DNA of 64,000 nt from Herbaspirillum sp. RTI4 (lineage in GTDB: Bacteria; Pseudomonadota; Gammaproteobacteria; Burkholderiales; Burkholderiaceae_D). Of the stretch, positions 10,357 through 19,711 are shown one piece after another (the stretch's first letter is position 1; each line of letters begins with the position of its first letter). Position numbers and translations under genes: made by a program. A model generated the notes under the pieces. It searched no databases. It was not told the DNA's origin and saw nothing but the letters and a program-made list of their open reading frames with translations. The stretch covers positions 682,001 through 746,000 of the forward strand of contig NZ_JAVIWQ010000002.1 of the NCBI RefSeq assembly GCF_034313965.1, in the 5' to 3' direction.

Positions 10357-11028
10357 ATGAATCGTGCCTTTTCCCCATTGTTGAAGTCCTTGTTTGTCGC
10401 GTTGCTGGCGATGTCATCAGCCGTTCATGCCGCCGATGAAAAAACAAGCGCCCCCGTAGTCGTCAAGGCAGATCCCGCCAAGGGCGAGGCGTTGTACACC
10501 AACGGCGATGCGGCGCGAAACATCACCGCCTGCATTTCCTGCCACGGTGCTGCCGGCAACTCGACCATCGTACAGAATCCACGTCTGGCCGGACAGCATG
10601 AGGCCTACATCGTCAAACAGCTGATGAATTTCAAGTCCGGCGAGCGCAGCAACCCTATCATGATGCCGATGGCGATGAGCCTGTCTGACGGCGACATGAA
10701 AGACCTGGCCGCCTACCTGAGCAAGCAGGCTCCCAAGCCAGGCGCAGCCAAGAATGAAGCATTGCTGGAACAGGGCAAGAGCATCTATCGCGGTGGAATC
10801 GCCTCGAAAAATGTACCTGCCTGTGCCGGCTGCCACAGCCCTAACGGTGCCGGTCTCCCCGCACAATATCCTCGTCTGGCAGGCCAGCATCAGGATTACA
10901 CGATTGCCCAGTTGACCAGTTTCCGTAGCGGCGCGCGCAAGAACAACGTGCCGATGACGATGATTGCACAGCGCTTGTCCGATACTGAAATTCAGGCTTT
11001 AGCCGATTACGTGGCCGGATTGAAGTAA
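10357..11028 (+). CDS. Dihaem cytochrome c4, periplasmic
   Basis: The 223-residue product has a signal peptide ending near AVHAADE (residue 25) and two class I cytochrome c domains, each with a haem attachment site: CISCH at 59-63 and CAGCH at 156-160. The repeated halves share RLAGQH-x-Y and a Met-containing distal segment (MMPMAMSLSD, PMTMIAQRLSD) for the axial ligand. This is the cytochrome c4 pattern, an electron carrier to terminal oxidases. The haem maturation genes resB and ccsA follow directly after a terminator. Confidence 0.95.
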   Translation: MNRAFSPLLKSLFVALLAMSSAVHAADEKTSAPVVVKADPAKGEALYTNGDAARNITACISCHGAAGNSTIVQNPRLAGQHEAYIVKQLMNFKSGERSNPIMMPMAMSLSDGDMKDLAAYLSKQAPKPGAAKNEALLEQGKSIYRGGIASKNVPACAGCHSPNGAGLPAQYPRLAGQHQDYTIAQLTSFRSGARKNNVPMTMIAQRLSDTEIQALADYVAGLK

Positions 11029-11048
11029 GCCTCAACGCAGCAAAACAA

Positions 11049-11079
11049 GGGGGGTGGCCAGAAAGCCACCCCCTTTTTG
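11049..11079 (+). terminator. Rho-independent terminator after the cytochrome c4 gene
   Basis: GGGGGTGGC / GCCACCCCC with a CAGAAA loop is followed by TTTTT. It lies about 20 bases after the stop codon and separates the cytochrome gene from resB. Confidence 0.88.
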
Positions 11080-11138
11080 CATTAAAGAATGCCACCGGCA
11101 CATTGCCGGGCATGCCGCACATGAAACGAGACTGATCT

Positions 11139-13310
11139 ATGCCTAGCGACACCTCTGGAATACACATCAACACCAAGCGCCGCTGGCTGGCTGACGCGGT
11201 CGAGCTGGTGTCCTCAATGCGCTTTGCCATCAGCCTGCTGACGCTCATCGCAATCGCATCGACTATCGGCACGGTACTCAAGCAAAACGAGCCGATGCCG
11301 AACTACGTGAATCAGTTCGGTCCGTTCTGGTTCGACATCTTCAGCAAGCTCGGTCTCTATAGCGTGTATTCGACATGGTGGTTTCTGCTCATCATGGCCT
11401 TCCTGGTGACTTCCACCTCGCTGTGCGTCGCTCGTAACGGGCCGAAAATGCTCAGCGACATGCGCAACTGGCGCGAAAATGTGCGCGAGCAATCTCTGCG
11501 CAATTTCCGCCACAAGGCCGAATGGACCGCTGCGGCAAGCCCCGCCGATCTGGCCGCACGACTAGAAACCCGCATCAAGGACAACGGCTATCGCGTGAAG
11601 CTGGTCGCCAAGGATGACGCAATTCTGGTGACGGCCAAAAAGGGTGCCGCCAACAAGCTCGGTTACATCTTTGCCCATAGCGCCATCATCATCATCTGCC
11701 TTGGCGCACTGCTCGACTCCGACATGCCGATCCGGTTTCAGCAATGGTTTTACGGCAAGACGCCGTTCGCCGGCAGCGGCATCATTGCGCAAATTCCGGC
11801 GCAGCATCGACTGAGCGTCAACAACCCCACCTTCCGGGGCAACACACTCATTCCCGAAGGCGCTAGCAGCAGCACCGCCATCATTCCCCAGCAAAGCGGC
11901 GTACTGATTCAGGACTTGCCCTTCACCATCAAACTGAACCGCTTTGTCATCGACTATTACTCGACCGGCATGCCCAAGCTGTTCGCCAGCGACGTCACGG
12001 TGCGCGACAACGAAACCGGCAAGACGTTTTCCTCCACCATCAAGGTCAATGAGCCGCTGATTTATAACGGCGTGGCCGTCTACCAATCCAGCTTTGAAGA
12101 CGGCGGCAGCAAACTTAAACTGACCGCCTGGCCGATGGCGGGCGTTGCCGACCGGACCTTTGAGGTTGCCGGTGAAGTCAATGGCAGCACGCCACTGCGC
12201 AACGCTAAGGAAAATGGCAAGGACAACGACTACACCGTGGAATGGAGCGGTTTCCGCGCATTGAACATCGAAAACCTGAAAAACAATAACAACGGCAGTC
12301 AGGATGCCCGGGCCGTGAACCAGAACTTCAATCGCCAACTGGCGGACAAGCTGGACGCCCACCTCGGTTCCGGTGCCAAAACAGCCAATAGCAAGGATTT
12401 GAAAAACGTCGGCCCCAGCGTCCAATACAAATTGCGCGACAAAACCGGGCAAGCGCATGAATTCATGAATTACATGCGCCCCATTCAGGTCGATGGAGCC
12501 TATGTCTATCTGGCCGGCATGCGCGATCAGCCGGATCAGCCCTTCCGCTATTTGCGCATTCCGGCCGATGACGAGGACAGTGTTGCCGAATGGATGCGCC
12601 TGCGCGCTGCACTGGCCGATCCGGCGTTGCGCGAGCGCGCCGCCCAGCGCTATGCCAGCCACGCAATGAGCGATAACCGAAATGCCCCTGCCGACATGCG
12701 CGAGCAACTGCAAAAATCCGCTGCCAAGGGCTTGTCCTTGTTCGCTGGCAGCGGCGAGGGAGACGGGCGGCAATCCGGTTTTATTGCCGTTTCCCGTTTC
12801 CTTGAGCGGATGCCGGCGCAAGATCAGGAAAAAGCCGCCGACATCTTCATGAAAATTCTCAACGGCAGCTTATGGGATCTGTGGCAGGTGGCGCGGGAAA
12901 ATGCCGGCCTGAAGCCGATGCCTGTCGATGAGCGGCACGCCCGCTTCCTGCAGCTGGCGACCAATGCTTTGGCCGATACCGGGTTTTATCAGGCTCCGGT
13001 CTATTTGCAGCTGCACGATTTCACCGAAGTCAAAGCATCGGTGTTGCAAGTGACGCGCTCACCGGGCAAAAAAGTCGTTTATTTCGGCTGTCTGCTGCTG
13101 GTGCTGGGTGTGTTTTCCATGCTCTACATCCGTGAACGGCGTCTGTGGATATGGATACGGCCACGCAGTGCCGATGCTGTTGATGGTGACAGTGGTAGCG
13201 GCAGTGACGGCGGCAGCCATGCCTTGCTGGCCATGAGCACGCAGCGCAAGACACTCGATTTCGAACGCGAATTCGAGACCCTCAAAGCACAATTGACGCA
13301 ACAAGCGTAA
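11139..13310 (+). CDS. resB: Cytochrome c biogenesis protein ResB (Ccs1, system II)
   Basis: ResB with CcsA forms the system II cytochrome c synthase, which moves haem to the periplasmic face and attaches it to apocytochromes. The 723-residue product has N-terminal membrane helices (SSMRFAISLLTLIAIASTIG; WWFLLIMAFLVTSTSLC), the QNEPMPNYVNQFGPFW segment typical of ResB, a third helix near residue 175, a large periplasmic domain and a last helix at about 645-665 (VVYFGCLLLVLGVFSMLYI). The next gene is its partner ccsA, 43 bases downstream, so the two are probably one operon. Confidence 0.94.
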   Translation: MPSDTSGIHINTKRRWLADAVELVSSMRFAISLLTLIAIASTIGTVLKQNEPMPNYVNQFGPFWFDIFSKLGLYSVYSTWWFLLIMAFLVTSTSLCVARNGPKMLSDMRNWRENVREQSLRNFRHKAEWTAAASPADLAARLETRIKDNGYRVKLVAKDDAILVTAKKGAANKLGYIFAHSAIIIICLGALLDSDMPIRFQQWFYGKTPFAGSGIIAQIPAQHRLSVNNPTFRGNTLIPEGASSSTAIIPQQSGVLIQDLPFTIKLNRFVIDYYSTGMPKLFASDVTVRDNETGKTFSSTIKVNEPLIYNGVAVYQSSFEDGGSKLKLTAWPMAGVADRTFEVAGEVNGSTPLRNAKENGKDNDYTVEWSGFRALNIENLKNNNNGSQDARAVNQNFNRQLADKLDAHLGSGAKTANSKDLKNVGPSVQYKLRDKTGQAHEFMNYMRPIQVDGAYVYLAGMRDQPDQPFRYLRIPADDEDSVAEWMRLRAALADPALRERAAQRYASHAMSDNRNAPADMREQLQKSAAKGLSLFAGSGEGDGRQSGFIAVSRFLERMPAQDQEKAADIFMKILNGSLWDLWQVARENAGLKPMPVDERHARFLQLATNALADTGFYQAPVYLQLHDFTEVKASVLQVTRSPGKKVVYFGCLLLVLGVFSMLYIRERRLWIWIRPRSADAVDGDSGSGSDGGSHALLAMSTQRKTLDFEREFETLKAQLTQQA

Positions 13311-13353
13311 GCTGGCGGCCAGCCGTTCGCCGGCGGCCGCAGCACTGGAGAAG

Positions 13354-14502
13354 ATGATGGAAATGACGCAAACCTACACGCCCGAACCGGGTTATTTCAA
13401 ACGTCTCAGCGTGGTCGACTGGGTCTATGCCGTCGCGCTGGTCGCTGCTGCGCTGTTTGCGCTGAATCGCTTCGGCGGTTTCATGGATTACTACGAAAAA
13501 GCGGTGCTGGTACTGGCTGCGCCGACCTTCGCCTGTCTGGGCTGGCACTGGAAGCCGGTGCGCTCGCTGATTGCTTTGCTGACGGTGCTGGCGCTGTCGG
13601 CGGTCGCACTGTACGGCGGTGCGCTGGAAATGGCGAATCAGAAATTCCTGCTCAAGTACCTCTTGTCCAGCCAATCGGCGATTTTGTGGATGAGCATGCT
13701 GTTTTTCCTGGCGACCCTGTTTTACTGGATCGGATTGATCGCTCGTTCGGAAACCGGGTATTCGATAGGCTCCAAATTGTGCTGGGCGGCGGTTGTGTTT
13801 GGTTTCACCGGCATGCTGGTGCGCTGGTATGAGTCCTACCTGATCGGCGGCGATGTCGGCCACATTCCGATTTCAAACCTTTACGAAGTATTCGTGCTGT
13901 TTTGCATGATTACCGCCCTGTTCTATCTTTACTATGAGCAGCGCTATGCCACCCGTCAGCTCGGACCTTTCGTCTTGCTGGTCATTTCGGCGGCGGTCGG
14001 ATTTTTGCTGTGGTACACCGTTTCGCGCGACGCTTCGGAAATTCAGCCGCTGGTGCCGGCCCTGCAAAGCTGGTGGATGAAAATCCACGTCCCCGCCAAC
14101 TTTATCGGCTACGGCACTTTTTCGCTGGCAGCGATGGTGGCGGTGGCTTACCTGTTGAAATCCAAGGGCTATCTGATGGACCGCTTGCCCTCGCTGGAAG
14201 TGCTCGATGACGTGATGTACAAGGCGATTGCCGTTGGCTTCACCTTCTTCACCATCGCCACTATTCTTGGCGCGCTGTGGGCAGCCGAAGCCTGGGGCGG
14301 TTACTGGTCCTGGGACCCTAAAGAAACCTGGGCCCTAATCGTCTGGCTCAACTATGCGGCATGGTTGCACATGCGTCTGATGAAGGGCTTGCGCGGACAA
14401 GTTGCGGCCTGGTGGGCGGTCTGCGGCTTGCTGGTGACCAGTTTCGCCTTCCTTGGCGTCAATATGTTCTTGTCCGGGCTGCATTCCTACGGCGAGCTGT
14501 GA
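13354..14502 (+). CDS. ccsA: Cytochrome c biogenesis protein CcsA/ResC (system II haem handling)
   Basis: CcsA carries haem through the membrane and presents it by its tryptophan-rich WWD domain. In the 382-residue product that domain is WGGYWSWDPKET at 314-325, between hydrophobic segments, with His residues flanking (GHIPISNLYE, KIHVPANF, WLHMR). About eight membrane helices can be drawn. Two or three ATG codons lie close together at the start; the first one has GGAGAAG upstream. It follows resB and is named ccsB in some annotations. Confidence 0.95.
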   Translation: MMEMTQTYTPEPGYFKRLSVVDWVYAVALVAAALFALNRFGGFMDYYEKAVLVLAAPTFACLGWHWKPVRSLIALLTVLALSAVALYGGALEMANQKFLLKYLLSSQSAILWMSMLFFLATLFYWIGLIARSETGYSIGSKLCWAAVVFGFTGMLVRWYESYLIGGDVGHIPISNLYEVFVLFCMITALFYLYYEQRYATRQLGPFVLLVISAAVGFLLWYTVSRDASEIQPLVPALQSWWMKIHVPANFIGYGTFSLAAMVAVAYLLKSKGYLMDRLPSLEVLDDVMYKAIAVGFTFFTIATILGALWAAEAWGGYWSWDPKETWALIVWLNYAAWLHMRLMKGLRGQVAAWWAVCGLLVTSFAFLGVNMFLSGLHSYGEL

Positions 14503-14612
14503 CGCAGTAAAAGAAGTGGGGCCGGGAGGGCGATAGTTGTAACCGCCGCCCGGTCTGCAACGTATACCTTGTTGATGGATCATTCAATCCGCTTCTTTCT
14601 GAGGAACTCACC

Positions 14613-15593
14613 ATGCTAATCAAATCGCTATCTGACGTTGTGGATGCGCCCCAGCCGTCCGAAATCACCCCGCGCGCGACCTTCGAAGCGCGCCGCCATT
14701 TCATCCGGCAGATGGCAGTCGGAACGGTCGCTGGCGGCGCGATGCTGGAAATGGCCGCGCAGCAAGCCATGGCGCAAACGCGCGGTGCGCAAAAACTGGC
14801 GGCAACGCCCAATCCTGGCTATGTCGTCATGGATAAGCAAACCTCGTTCAAGGACGCCAGCACCTACAACAACTTCTATGAATTCGGCACGGACAAGGCA
14901 GACCCGGCGCAAAACGCCGGCACCCTGAAAACCCGGCCGTGGACCGTCGCCATCGAGGGCGAAGTCAACAAACCCATGACGCTGGATATCGATAGCCTGC
15001 TCAAACTGGCCCCGCTGGAAGAGCGCATCTATCGCCTGCGCTGCGTCGAGGGCTGGTCGATGGTCATTCCGTGGATCGGTTATTCGCTGGCCTCACTGAT
15101 CAAGAAGGTCGAGCCGACCAGTGCCGCCAAATACGTGCAGTTCGTGACGCTGGCCGATAACCGGCAAATGCCGGGGGTGGGCGACCGCGTCCTGCAATGG
15201 CCTTACACCGAAGGTTTGCGCATGGATGAGGCCATGCATCCGCTGACCCTGCTGACGGTGGGCATGTATGGCGAAGTGCTGCCGAATCAGAGCGGCGCGC
15301 CGGTGCGCATCGTGGTGCCCTGGAAGTACGGCTTCAAATCGGCCAAATCGATCGTCAAGATTCGTTTCCTCAAAGAACAGCCTAAAACGGCCTGGAATAC
15401 TTCTGCCCCGCAGGAGTATGGGTTTTATTCCAACGTCAATCCGGGTGTCGATCATCCCCGCTGGTCGCAAGCGACGGAGCGGCGCATCGGCGAGGATGGG
15501 TTTTTCAACAAGAAACGGCCAACGCTGATGTACAACGGCTATACCCAGGTCGCACCGCTGTATGCGGGCATGGACCTGAAACGATTCTTTTAA
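14613..15593 (+). CDS. msrP: Protein-methionine-sulfoxide reductase catalytic subunit MsrP
   Basis: MsrP is a periplasmic molybdoenzyme that repairs methionine sulfoxide in envelope proteins. The 326-residue product has a twin-arginine signal (RR at 27-28, followed by [16 protein letters not shown]) and the sulfite-oxidase-type molybdopterin domain with the Mo-binding Cys144 in [11 protein letters not shown]. Its membrane haem partner msrQ starts 15 bases downstream. It lies behind ccsA and not far from dsbD and the peroxiredoxin, in a stretch rich in redox functions. Confidence 0.96.
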   Translation: MLIKSLSDVVDAPQPSEITPRATFEARRHFIRQMAVGTVAGGAMLEMAAQQAMAQTRGAQKLAATPNPGYVVMDKQTSFKDASTYNNFYEFGTDKADPAQNAGTLKTRPWTVAIEGEVNKPMTLDIDSLLKLAPLEERIYRLRCVEGWSMVIPWIGYSLASLIKKVEPTSAAKYVQFVTLADNRQMPGVGDRVLQWPYTEGLRMDEAMHPLTLLTVGMYGEVLPNQSGAPVRIVVPWKYGFKSAKSIVKIRFLKEQPKTAWNTSAPQEYGFYSNVNPGVDHPRWSQATERRIGEDGFFNKKRPTLMYNGYTQVAPLYAGMDLKRFF

Positions 15594-15608
15594 TCGCCGC
15601 CACCACCA

Positions 15609-16238
15609 ATGTTCTTACGCCAACTCACGCCGACACAGGTCACCGCCGTCAAGGCGGTTTTATTCATTTTGGCCTTGCTGCCTTTCGTGCGGCTGGTGCT
15701 GTTTACCCTGACCGACCGGCTGGGTGCCAACCCCATCGAATTTATCACGCGCAATACGGGTGACTGGACGCTGTATTTCCTGTGCATCACGCTGGCGGTC
15801 ACGCCGCTGCGCCAGCTCAGTAAATGGAACTGGCTGATCAAGCTGCGACGTATGTTGGGCTTGTTTGCTTTTTTTTACGTGGCGCTGCACTTCATGACCT
15901 TCTTTTGGTTCGACCATTTCTTCGATCTGGGCGAAATGTGGAAGGATGTGCTCAAGCGGCCGTTCATTACCGTTGGCTTCATTGCCTTCGTGTTGCTCAT
16001 TCCGCTTGCGCTGACAAGTACGAATGGCATGATACGGCGCTTGGGTGGCAAGGGCTGGCAGTGGCTGCACCGCTTGATTTACCTCATCGTGCCGCTGGGA
16101 TTACTGCATTTTTGGTGGATGAAGGCGGGCAAGAATCTGTTTACTCAGCCGATTATCTTCAGCGTTGTGGTGGCGATACTGCTGCTATTGAGGTTGTTGC
16201 ACCGAAAACAACGGTCAAATCGTGCAGTTGCAACATAA
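15609..16238 (+). CDS. msrQ: Haem-binding membrane subunit MsrQ
   Basis: MsrQ is the b-type haem membrane protein that passes electrons from the quinone pool to MsrP. The 209-residue product has about six membrane segments and family motifs such as NPIEFITRNTGDWTL, LRRMLGLFAFFYVALHF (with haem-ligand histidines) and WLHRLIYLIVPLGLLHFWW. It is directly downstream of msrP in the standard order. Confidence 0.95.
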   Translation: MFLRQLTPTQVTAVKAVLFILALLPFVRLVLFTLTDRLGANPIEFITRNTGDWTLYFLCITLAVTPLRQLSKWNWLIKLRRMLGLFAFFYVALHFMTFFWFDHFFDLGEMWKDVLKRPFITVGFIAFVLLIPLALTSTNGMIRRLGGKGWQWLHRLIYLIVPLGLLHFWWMKAGKNLFTQPIIFSVVVAILLLLRLLHRKQRSNRAVAT

Positions 16239-16757
16239 AAATACCTAGTTGAAGGCGTTTTCATGGGCGAAGTGAAGTGTTGCTAAGCAGCGAATCAGCA
16301 GAAGTTGCATGTTGAAACACATTTCTCGTAAATATTTTGTATTTTTCGTATTCCAAATGCATCCCGGCGCGTTAATCGGATAACAGTAGTTCTATGCGTT
16401 GTATCTGCCATTCGGCGGAGATCAAGCAGGAACGAGTGACCAGGATGTTCAAGGAATGCCATGCAAGCGACTAAAAATACTCCGAATGCCCGCAATCAAG
16501 CGCATCGCAAGCTATATGCCTTGCCGCTGATCAGTAATAATTTTCAGCCAATGGCGGCATTGCGTATCGTGGCGTCGTCCACCAGGGACGATTGTTCGAC
16601 GAGCGATAAGCTGCCAAAACAAATTGACGACCTCATCGAAGGCGGATCGCCAACTTGCTTCCGTCGATTGAAAATGTCCTGCGATATTATCGCCCGCTAA
16701 CAACTTGGGGCTGAGGGTGGGGCGGTTGGGCTGACTTGTGCAGTTCCGCCGCCTGGT
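16239..16757 (+). other. Intergenic region with one doubtful small frame
   Basis: About 520 bases between msrQ and the convergent gpsA. Only the small frame listed separately (16461-16700) has a plausible ribosome-binding site. No terminator with a T-tract was found after msrQ and no repeats were recognised. Confidence 0.5.
16461..16700 (+). CDS. Small hypothetical protein, 79 residues (doubtful)
   Basis: The frame begins ATGCAAGCGACT with AAGGA about seven bases before it, a good ribosome-binding site. The product is polar and basic at the start, has no signal peptide or membrane segment and is not recognised. Two cysteines occur near the end (SPTCFRRLKMSCDI). The gene is supported only by the start signal and by the absence of any other gene here. 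Confidence 0.3.
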   Translation: MQATKNTPNARNQAHRKLYALPLISNNFQPMAALRIVASSTRDDCSTSDKLPKQIDDLIEGGSPTCFRRLKMSCDIIAR

Positions 16758-17753
16758 TTAGCGCGTTTCTTCCCGCTGATCGCGCGCCAGCAGTCGGTCA
16801 ACCAACTGTTGTACTGAAAGACCATCAAACAATGCGTCGGCAACGGCCTCGGTAATCGGCATGTCGACCGCATATTGCCGCGCCAGAGCGCGCACCGCCT
16901 GCGCGCAGCGCACGCCTTCGGCAACGTGACCCAGCTCCTGTTCAATCGTCGCGAGCGGCGTACCCCGCGCCAGCGACAGGCCAACCCGACGGTTGCGCGA
17001 CAAATCGCCGGTACAGGTGAGAATCAGATCGCCGATGCCGGACAAGCCCATGAAAGTTTCCATCCGGCCACCCAGCGCCATGCCGAAGCGGGTAATTTCA
17101 GCCAGTCCGCGCGTGATCAGAGCTGCCCGGGCATTCAATCCCAATTGCAGACCATCGGCGACACCCGTGGCGATCGCCAGAATATTCTTAACCGCACCGC
17201 CTACTTCGACCCCAATCACATCGTCACTCGAATAGACGCGCAGATTGCCGCCGTGGAGACCCTCTGCTGCGCGTTCGCGCAAGGCGGCATTGGTGCTGGC
17301 AAGGGTAAGGGCGCAGGGCATGCCTGCGGCGACTTCTTGCGCGAAGGAGGGGCCGGACAGCGCGCCCGCCGGAAAATGCTCACCCATGACCTGGTGGATG
17401 ACCTGATGCGGCAGCAAATGCGTGCCATATTCCAGCCCCTTGCAAAGCCAGATCAAATGGCTTGCTGCGTGAAGTTGCAAGCGTTGCGCCAGCTCTCGTA
17501 AGCCAGCGACGGGGGAGGCGGCAATCAGCAGGCCATCTGGATTGGCATGAGCGACTGCGGCGGTAAAGTCGGAGGTCACGCGCAAGCTGTCGGGCAAGCG
17601 ATGTCCCGGAAGGTAGCGGGTATTTTCGCGATTGAGTGCCATCTGCCCGACTGTATCGGCGTCGCGCCCCCACAGGACAAGGTCATGGTGGTTCGCCAAA
17701 CCAATGGCCAGGGCGGAGCCCCAGGCGCCGGCGCCAAAAACGGTGATATTCAT
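16758..17753 (-). CDS. gpsA: Glycerol-3-phosphate dehydrogenase [NAD(P)+]
   Basis: GpsA makes sn-glycerol 3-phosphate from dihydroxyacetone phosphate for phospholipid synthesis. The 331-residue product begins MNITVFGAGAWGSALAIGLA, the Rossmann GxGxxG motif, and contains the family segments GLEYGTHLLPHQ, LSGPSFAQEVA, GGAVKNILAIATGV (catalytic Lys) and SGIGDLILTCTG. The frame stays open 73 codons upstream, but that sequence overlaps the preceding gene and is not GpsA-like, so the ATG at 17753 is used. Last gene of a minus-strand cluster that starts with the rhodanese gene. Confidence 0.97.
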   Translation of the reverse strand: MNITVFGAGAWGSALAIGLANHHDLVLWGRDADTVGQMALNRENTRYLPGHRLPDSLRVTSDFTAAVAHANPDGLLIAASPVAGLRELAQRLQLHAASHLIWLCKGLEYGTHLLPHQVIHQVMGEHFPAGALSGPSFAQEVAAGMPCALTLASTNAALRERAAEGLHGGNLRVYSSDDVIGVEVGGAVKNILAIATGVADGLQLGLNARAALITRGLAEITRFGMALGGRMETFMGLSGIGDLILTCTGDLSRNRRVGLSLARGTPLATIEQELGHVAEGVRCAQAVRALARQYAVDMPITEAVADALFDGLSVQQLVDRLLARDQREETR

Positions 17754-17805
17754 GGACGGGGATGACTGCGCAGAAAATTGCTGCGGATAGCTTGCGGGGA
17801 GGGGA

Positions 17806-18267
17806 TCAATCGCCCCATAACTCGCTCGCTTTGGCGTAGCCGGTCTGGCCGTCGCGGTGGCGGATCTTGACCCAGCCGGATGCGGCCGGTTCGACCAGTT
17901 CCAGCAGGACGTTTTTATCGGCGCTGAAAGTGACTGCGCCGGTATCGTTGGGCGCGGTGCGGATTTTGGCATTGGCGGCAGTCACTACCAGCATGCGCTT
18001 GGCTTGCAGGGCTTTCGACGAAACCCAGGACAAACTGCCCGCCGAATCACGCACTTTGCTCCACTCGCCATAAGTCAGGACGACTTCTACTGGCATGTTC
18101 CGTGGGGCGACAAAGACACGCCGTCCTTTTTCGGAAGGCGCGTCGTACAGGACTGCCGGTGCGGCACCCACCGATTTGAAATCCAGCGCATAAGCATGGC
18201 TAGCCACACCGGTAGAGAGCGCCAGTAAGCTAAGCAGGCGAAGTGCTGTCTTCACATTAAGCTCCAT
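17806..18267 (-). CDS. Exported protein with bacterial SH3-like domains
   Basis: A signal peptide (about 1-28, ending near HAYALD) is followed by about 125 residues with two SH3-like stretches: one around ALDFKSVGAAPAVLYDAPSEKGRR and GEWSKVRDSAGSLSWV, and a second around NAKIRTAPNDTGAV and GWVKIRHRDGQTGYAKASELWG. Such domains bind cell-wall peptides or act as targeting modules; the partner here is unknown. The gene lies between secB and gpsA. The same region contains an alternative GTG start four codons later; the ATG is kept. Confidence 0.85.
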   Translation of the reverse strand: MELNVKTALRLLSLLALSTGVASHAYALDFKSVGAAPAVLYDAPSEKGRRVFVAPRNMPVEVVLTYGEWSKVRDSAGSLSWVSSKALQAKRMLVVTAANAKIRTAPNDTGAVTFSADKNVLLELVEPAASGWVKIRHRDGQTGYAKASELWGD

Positions 18268-18306
18268 CGAAGGGGATGCCGGAGTGGGTTGCCGCAGGAA
18301 TCACTA

Positions 18307-18801
18307 TCAATTGATTGCAGTAGATGTGCTGGGGACCAGTGTGCTGTCGGCTTGTTGCGCGGCCACGGCTTGCAGGCGTTGCTGGTAAAACACTTCGAAG
18401 TTGATTTCAGCCAGATGCACTGGAGGGAAGCCCGAACGGGTGATGAGATCCGCAATATTGGCGCGCAAATAAGGATAAATGATGTTGGGGCAGGCGATAC
18501 CGAGCAGCGGGTCGAGCTGATCTGCCGGGATGTTGCGCACTTCAAAAATCCCTGCTTGCTTGCCTTCGACGAGGAAAGCAACCTTGTCCTTGATTTTCGC
18601 GGTCACGGTGATGGTGACAGTCGATTCAAAGATGCCTTCGGCCAGCGCATCGGCACCGACATCGACGGAGACTTCAATCGCGGGCGCTTCTTGCTCGAGG
18701 AAAATGGCGGGAGAATTCGGCTGTTCCAGCGACATATCTTTCAGATAGATGCGTTGAATCTGGAATACGGGTTGTTCTGTCGTGCCGGTTTCTTCGGTCA
18801 T
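18307..18801 (-). CDS. secB: Protein-export chaperone SecB
   Basis: SecB is the tetrameric cytoplasmic chaperone that keeps preproteins unfolded and delivers them to SecA. The 164-residue product has the family features [19 protein letters not shown] near the start, the acidic SecA-binding region around EVSVDVGAD, and [33 protein letters not shown]. It lies between grxC and the SH3-like gene. A threefold 9-base repeat lies in its leader just before the ribosome-binding region. Confidence 0.97.
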   Translation of the reverse strand: MTEETGTTEQPVFQIQRIYLKDMSLEQPNSPAIFLEQEAPAIEVSVDVGADALAEGIFESTVTITVTAKIKDKVAFLVEGKQAGIFEVRNIPADQLDPLLGIACPNIIYPYLRANIADLITRSGFPPVHLAEINFEVFYQQRLQAVAAQQADSTLVPSTSTAIN

Positions 18802-18812
18802 GGGATGCTTTC

Positions 18813-18839
18813 GTTAAGATGGTTAAGATGGTTAAGAAT
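18813..18839. repeat. Three tandem 9-base repeats in the secB leader
   Basis: The unit GTTAAGATG is present twice perfectly and a third time as GTTAAGAAT, directly abutting. On the minus strand it lies 12 to 38 bases upstream of the secB start codon. A change in copy number would alter the leader in steps of 9 bases without touching the coding region. Confidence 0.8.
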
Positions 18840-18887
18840 TGAATCGGTCTCGATCGGGGCGGCAGTCGCCGTTTCCCTGGAGTGTTT

Positions 18888-19148
18888 TCAGCCTTGCAGC
18901 AGCGTATCAAGCTTGCCGGCGCGGTCGAGTGCGTTCATGTCGTCGAAGCCGCCGACATGGGTATCGCCGATATAAATTTGGGGGACAGTACGCCGTCCGG
19001 TTTTTTCCATCATGACATTGCGCTGCGGCAGGTCGATGTCGATGCGGATTTTTTCGATGTTTTCAATACCTTTGCTTTGCAGCAGGCGTTCGGCCATAGC
19101 GCAGTAAGGGCAGCTGCCGGTGCAATACATGACGACGGGCTGGCTCAT
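18888..19148 (-). CDS. grxC: Glutaredoxin 3
   Basis: The 86-residue product is a small dithiol glutaredoxin with active site CPYC in YCTGSCPYCAMAERLL, the cis-proline TVPQIYIG and the GGFDDMNALD glutathione-binding motif. It reduces protein disulfides and glutathione mixed disulfides. Its start overlaps the stop of the rhodanese gene by 4 bases, so the two are translationally coupled. Confidence 0.96.
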   Translation of the reverse strand: MSQPVVMYCTGSCPYCAMAERLLQSKGIENIEKIRIDIDLPQRNVMMEKTGRRTVPQIYIGDTHVGGFDDMNALDRAGKLDTLLQG

Positions 19149-19570
19149 GAGTTGAGTTCCTTGAGCCCGGCTGTCGGCAAACCTTGCGACTGCCAGCCGG
19201 CAATGCCACCGTTGAGTCCAAAGACATTTTCAAAGCCGGCTTTTTGCAATAAAGCGGCAGCGCGCGAAGACTGGGTGCCGCTCTGGCAGACGACGATCAC
19301 GTTCTTGGCTTTGAACTTCTCCAGTTCGGTGATGCGTTGCGTCAGTTCCTTGACAGGGATATGCTTTGCGTCGCGCAGATGGGCGGCGGCGAACGCGGCT
19401 GCGTCGCGCACATCCAGCACCAGAGTCTGAGTTTTGCCGCGATTGATCATTTGTGTGGCCTGCAGCGAGGTCAGGCTATTTCCTCGCTGTTGCAGGTAAG
19501 GCAGCAGCAATGCGCCACCTGATAAAACAGCCAGGCCAATCAGGAATATGTTGTCTATGATGAATTTCAC
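19145..19570 (-). CDS. Membrane-anchored rhodanese-like protein
   Basis: The 141-residue product starts with one membrane segment (IIDNIFLIGLAVLSGGALLL) and continues with a rhodanese domain: LVLDVRDAAAFAAAHL and the active-site loop with Cys in VVCQSGTQSSRAA. Rhodanese-type domains carry sulfur as a persulfide. The GVSLG-like loop is six to seven residues, as in sulfurtransferases. Gene order rhodanese-grxC-secB-gpsA is common in beta- and gammaproteobacteria; the sulfur donor and acceptor are not known from this context. Confidence 0.9.
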   Translation of the reverse strand: MKFIIDNIFLIGLAVLSGGALLLPYLQQRGNSLTSLQATQMINRGKTQTLVLDVRDAAAFAAAHLRDAKHIPVKELTQRITELEKFKAKNVIVVCQSGTQSSRAAALLQKAGFENVFGLNGGIAGWQSQGLPTAGLKELNS

Positions 19571-19711
19571 GTTGATCCAATGTGTTTACCGAATCCCGCC
19601 ATTATAAAATAGAAGGCGACAAGCGAGTGCGGAGCTTCACAACTTCTGGGACCTCGTCTATGGCAGATGACTCTGCTTTCCTTTTTTTACCAGACTATTA
19701 TTAAGAAACCC

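Noticed and set aside
11562..12821. Open minus-strand frame of about 419 codons inside resB
   Set aside because: It is an antisense frame of a GC-rich gene. The plus-strand product is a clear ResB protein, and the antisense product has no recognisable features and no ribosome-binding site.
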